From: Flavobacteriaceae bacterium
GTDB lineage: Bacteria > Bacteroidota > Bacteroidia > Flavobacteriales > Flavobacteriaceae
Reading direction: 5' to 3'
Assembly (NCBI GenBank): GCA_002713705.1
Contig: PAUJ01000017.1
Coordinates: 44,918-52,979 of the forward strand
DNA: 8,062 bases
Below, in pieces: positions 6,946 to 8,062 of this stretch. Both the position numbers and the translations under genes were made by a program. Position 1 is the stretch's first letter, and each line of letters starts with the position of its first letter. The notes under the pieces are model-generated. The model worked only from the letters and a program-made list of their open reading frames with translations, was not told where the DNA came from and searched no databases.

Positions 6946-6969
6946 TTATAAAAATAATTATTTTTATAA
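6946..6969. terminator. Perfect 24-base AT-only palindrome, possible terminator or operator
   Basis: The two 12-base arms (TTATAAAAATAA and its complement) meet without a spacer, 10 bases after the SprT-like stop. All bases are A or T, so a hairpin would be weak, but the right arm contains five T residues in a row, as an RNA terminator might. It lies 35 bases before the ATG of the next gene, so it could also be a protein-binding site. Its existence is directly visible; its function is not. Confidence 0.4.
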
Positions 6970-7004
6970 ATCAGGTTTTATTAGATTAATTAACACAAAA
7001 AAAC

Positions 7005-8062
7005 ATGCATCAATTAACAAATAAAAATTATTATGCAGTCATCATGGCTGGAGGAATTGGTTCTCGTTTTTGGCCTGTTAGTACAACTGAGTTTCCTAAG
7101 CAATTTCATGATATGTTAGGAAGTGGACAGACTTTGTTACAAAAAACATTTGCTAGGTTAGAAGGATTAATCCCAACTAATAATATCAATATCTTAACAA
7201 ATGATAAGTACATCGATATTGTTTTAAAACAATTGCCTACCGTTCAAAAAAGTCAAGTGGTATTAGAACCTGCAATGCGAAATACAGCACCTTGTATATT
7301 GTTATCAGCTTTAAAAATTCAAAAGATTGATCCAAATGCTATGATGATAGTAGCTCCCAGTGATCATTGGATTGAAGATGAAATTTCCTTTTTAAAAGAT
7401 GTTGAAATAGGTTTTAAAGCTTGTGCTACTACTTCTAAATTATTAACATTGGGAATCAAGCCCACTTTTCCGAATACAGGATTTGGATATATTGAATATA
7501 ATAAAGAAGAAATAGAAACGATTAAAAAAGTAAATCAGTTTAGAGAAAAACCTAATTATGAAGCAGCTAAACAGTTTTTAGCTGATGGAAATTTTCTATG
7601 GAATGCTGGAATATTTATCTGGAGCGCAGAAAGTATTGTCAATTCATTTAAGGAAAATTTACCAGAAATGTATGAATTGTTTTCTTCAGGAATTGAAAAA
7701 TTAAATACCGCTGAAGAGCGAAATTTCATTCTTAATAATTATGAAAAATCTGAAAACATTTCAATTGATTATGGTATTCTTGAAAAGTCTAATGCAGTAT
7801 ATGTAAAAAAAGCTTCCTTTGATTGGAACGATTTAGGTACCTGGGGAGCATTGCACGATAAATTAGAAAAAGATGAAAACAATAATGCCTTGGTTAGAGC
7901 TATACCTCAATTTAATGGTGCTACGGGTAATATGGTATTCACTTCAAAGAATAAGTTAGTAGTTATTGATGGTATCAAAGATTATATAGTGGTCGATAAA
8001 GAAGATGTTTTGATGATTTATCCCAAAGAAAAAGAACAAGAAATAAAAAGTTTATTAGCAGC
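7005..8062 (+). CDS. manC: Mannose-1-phosphate guanylyltransferase (3' end cut by window)
   Basis: This enzyme joins mannose-1-phosphate and GTP to make GDP-mannose, a precursor for lipopolysaccharide and capsule sugars. The frame is open from ATG 7005 to the window edge, giving 352 complete codons. Family marks are the nucleotide-binding loop AGGIGSRFWPVS (15-26), FPKQF (30-34) with Lys32, EPAMRNTAP (88-96), APSDHW (117-122), FREKP (179-183), NAGIFIW (200-206) and DWNDLGTW near residue 280. It is the short single-domain form with no room seen for a fused phosphomannose isomerase domain. Related proteins are about 355-360 residues, so only a few codons are likely missing. The start is chosen because MHQLTNKNYYAV leads directly into the nucleotide-binding strand and an A-rich leader precedes it. 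It is separated from the SprT-like gene by 69 bases with a palindrome, so it may have its own promoter, but I see no convincing one. Confidence 0.92.
   Translation, partial: MHQLTNKNYYAVIMAGGIGSRFWPVSTTEFPKQFHDMLGSGQTLLQKTFARLEGLIPTNNINILTNDKYIDIVLKQLPTVQKSQVVLEPAMRNTAPCILLSALKIQKIDPNAMMIVAPSDHWIEDEISFLKDVEIGFKACATTSKLLTLGIKPTFPNTGFGYIEYNKEEIETIKKVNQFREKPNYEAAKQFLADGNFLWNAGIFIWSAESIVNSFKENLPEMYELFSSGIEKLNTAEERNFILNNYEKSENISIDYGILEKSNAVYVKKASFDWNDLGTWGALHDKLEKDENNNALVRAIPQFNGATGNMVFTSKNKLVVIDGIKDYIVVDKEDVLMIYPKEKEQEIKSLLA

Noticed and set aside
6959..6966. TATTTTTA as a -7 promoter box for the guanylyltransferase gene
   Set aside because: The last base breaks the TAnnTTTG consensus, it lies within the palindrome, and no -33 box is found at the right distance.
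1..8062. Mobile element, prophage, defence system, CRISPR array or tRNA
   Set aside because: No transposase, integrase, direct-repeat array or cloverleaf-like segment was seen. The genes are core metabolic and secretion genes in one orientation with uniform base use.

Overview
The window is an AT-rich stretch of core chromosome from a member of the Bacteroidota, most likely the family Flavobacteriaceae. Three things point there. It holds the type IX secretion (T9SS) pair porU-porV. The first gene ends in a T9SS C-terminal domain with the typical Asn-Tyr-Pro-Asn-Pro-Phe motif. The genes also have A/T-rich leaders without Shine-Dalgarno sequences, and one has a Bacteroidota-type promoter (TAnnTTTG at -7). 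All genes read on the + strand and there is almost no non-coding space. I see no mobile element, RNA gene or CRISPR array.

Layout: (1) 1-1119, the 3' third or so of porU, cut by the window start. (2) 1154-2413, porV, a complete outer-membrane barrel with a signal peptide. (3) 2419-2901, cdd, cytidine deaminase, apparently starting at TTG. (4) 2902-3055, a 154-base gap with the best promoter candidate in the window. (5) 3056-4054, pdhA (pyruvate dehydrogenase E1 alpha), then 4060-5652, the E2 acetyltransferase with two lipoyl domains, then 5653-6333, a short-chain dehydrogenase whose ATG directly follows the E2 stop, then 6342-6935, a SprT-like zinc protease-fold protein. (6) 6936-7004, a short gap with a perfect 24-base AT-only palindrome. 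(7) 7005 to the window end, mannose-1-phosphate guanylyltransferase, nearly complete but cut by the edge.

How the genes work together: PorU and PorV act at the cell surface. PorV carries T9SS cargo from the translocon, and PorU removes the cargo's C-terminal signal and attaches the protein to surface lipopolysaccharide. The two Pdh subunits form part of the complex that turns pyruvate into acetyl-CoA; its E1 beta and E3 subunits are not in this window. Cdd serves pyrimidine salvage. The guanylyltransferase makes GDP-mannose for surface glycans. The SDR and SprT-like proteins have recognisable folds but unknown substrates.

I found no clearly undescribed system. The points most worth a second look are a canonical EF-hand-like calcium loop inside PorV, the TTG/A7 start region of cdd, a SprT protein that has lost most zinc-ribbon cysteines, the near-identical lipoyl domains, and the AT-only palindrome before the guanylyltransferase gene.
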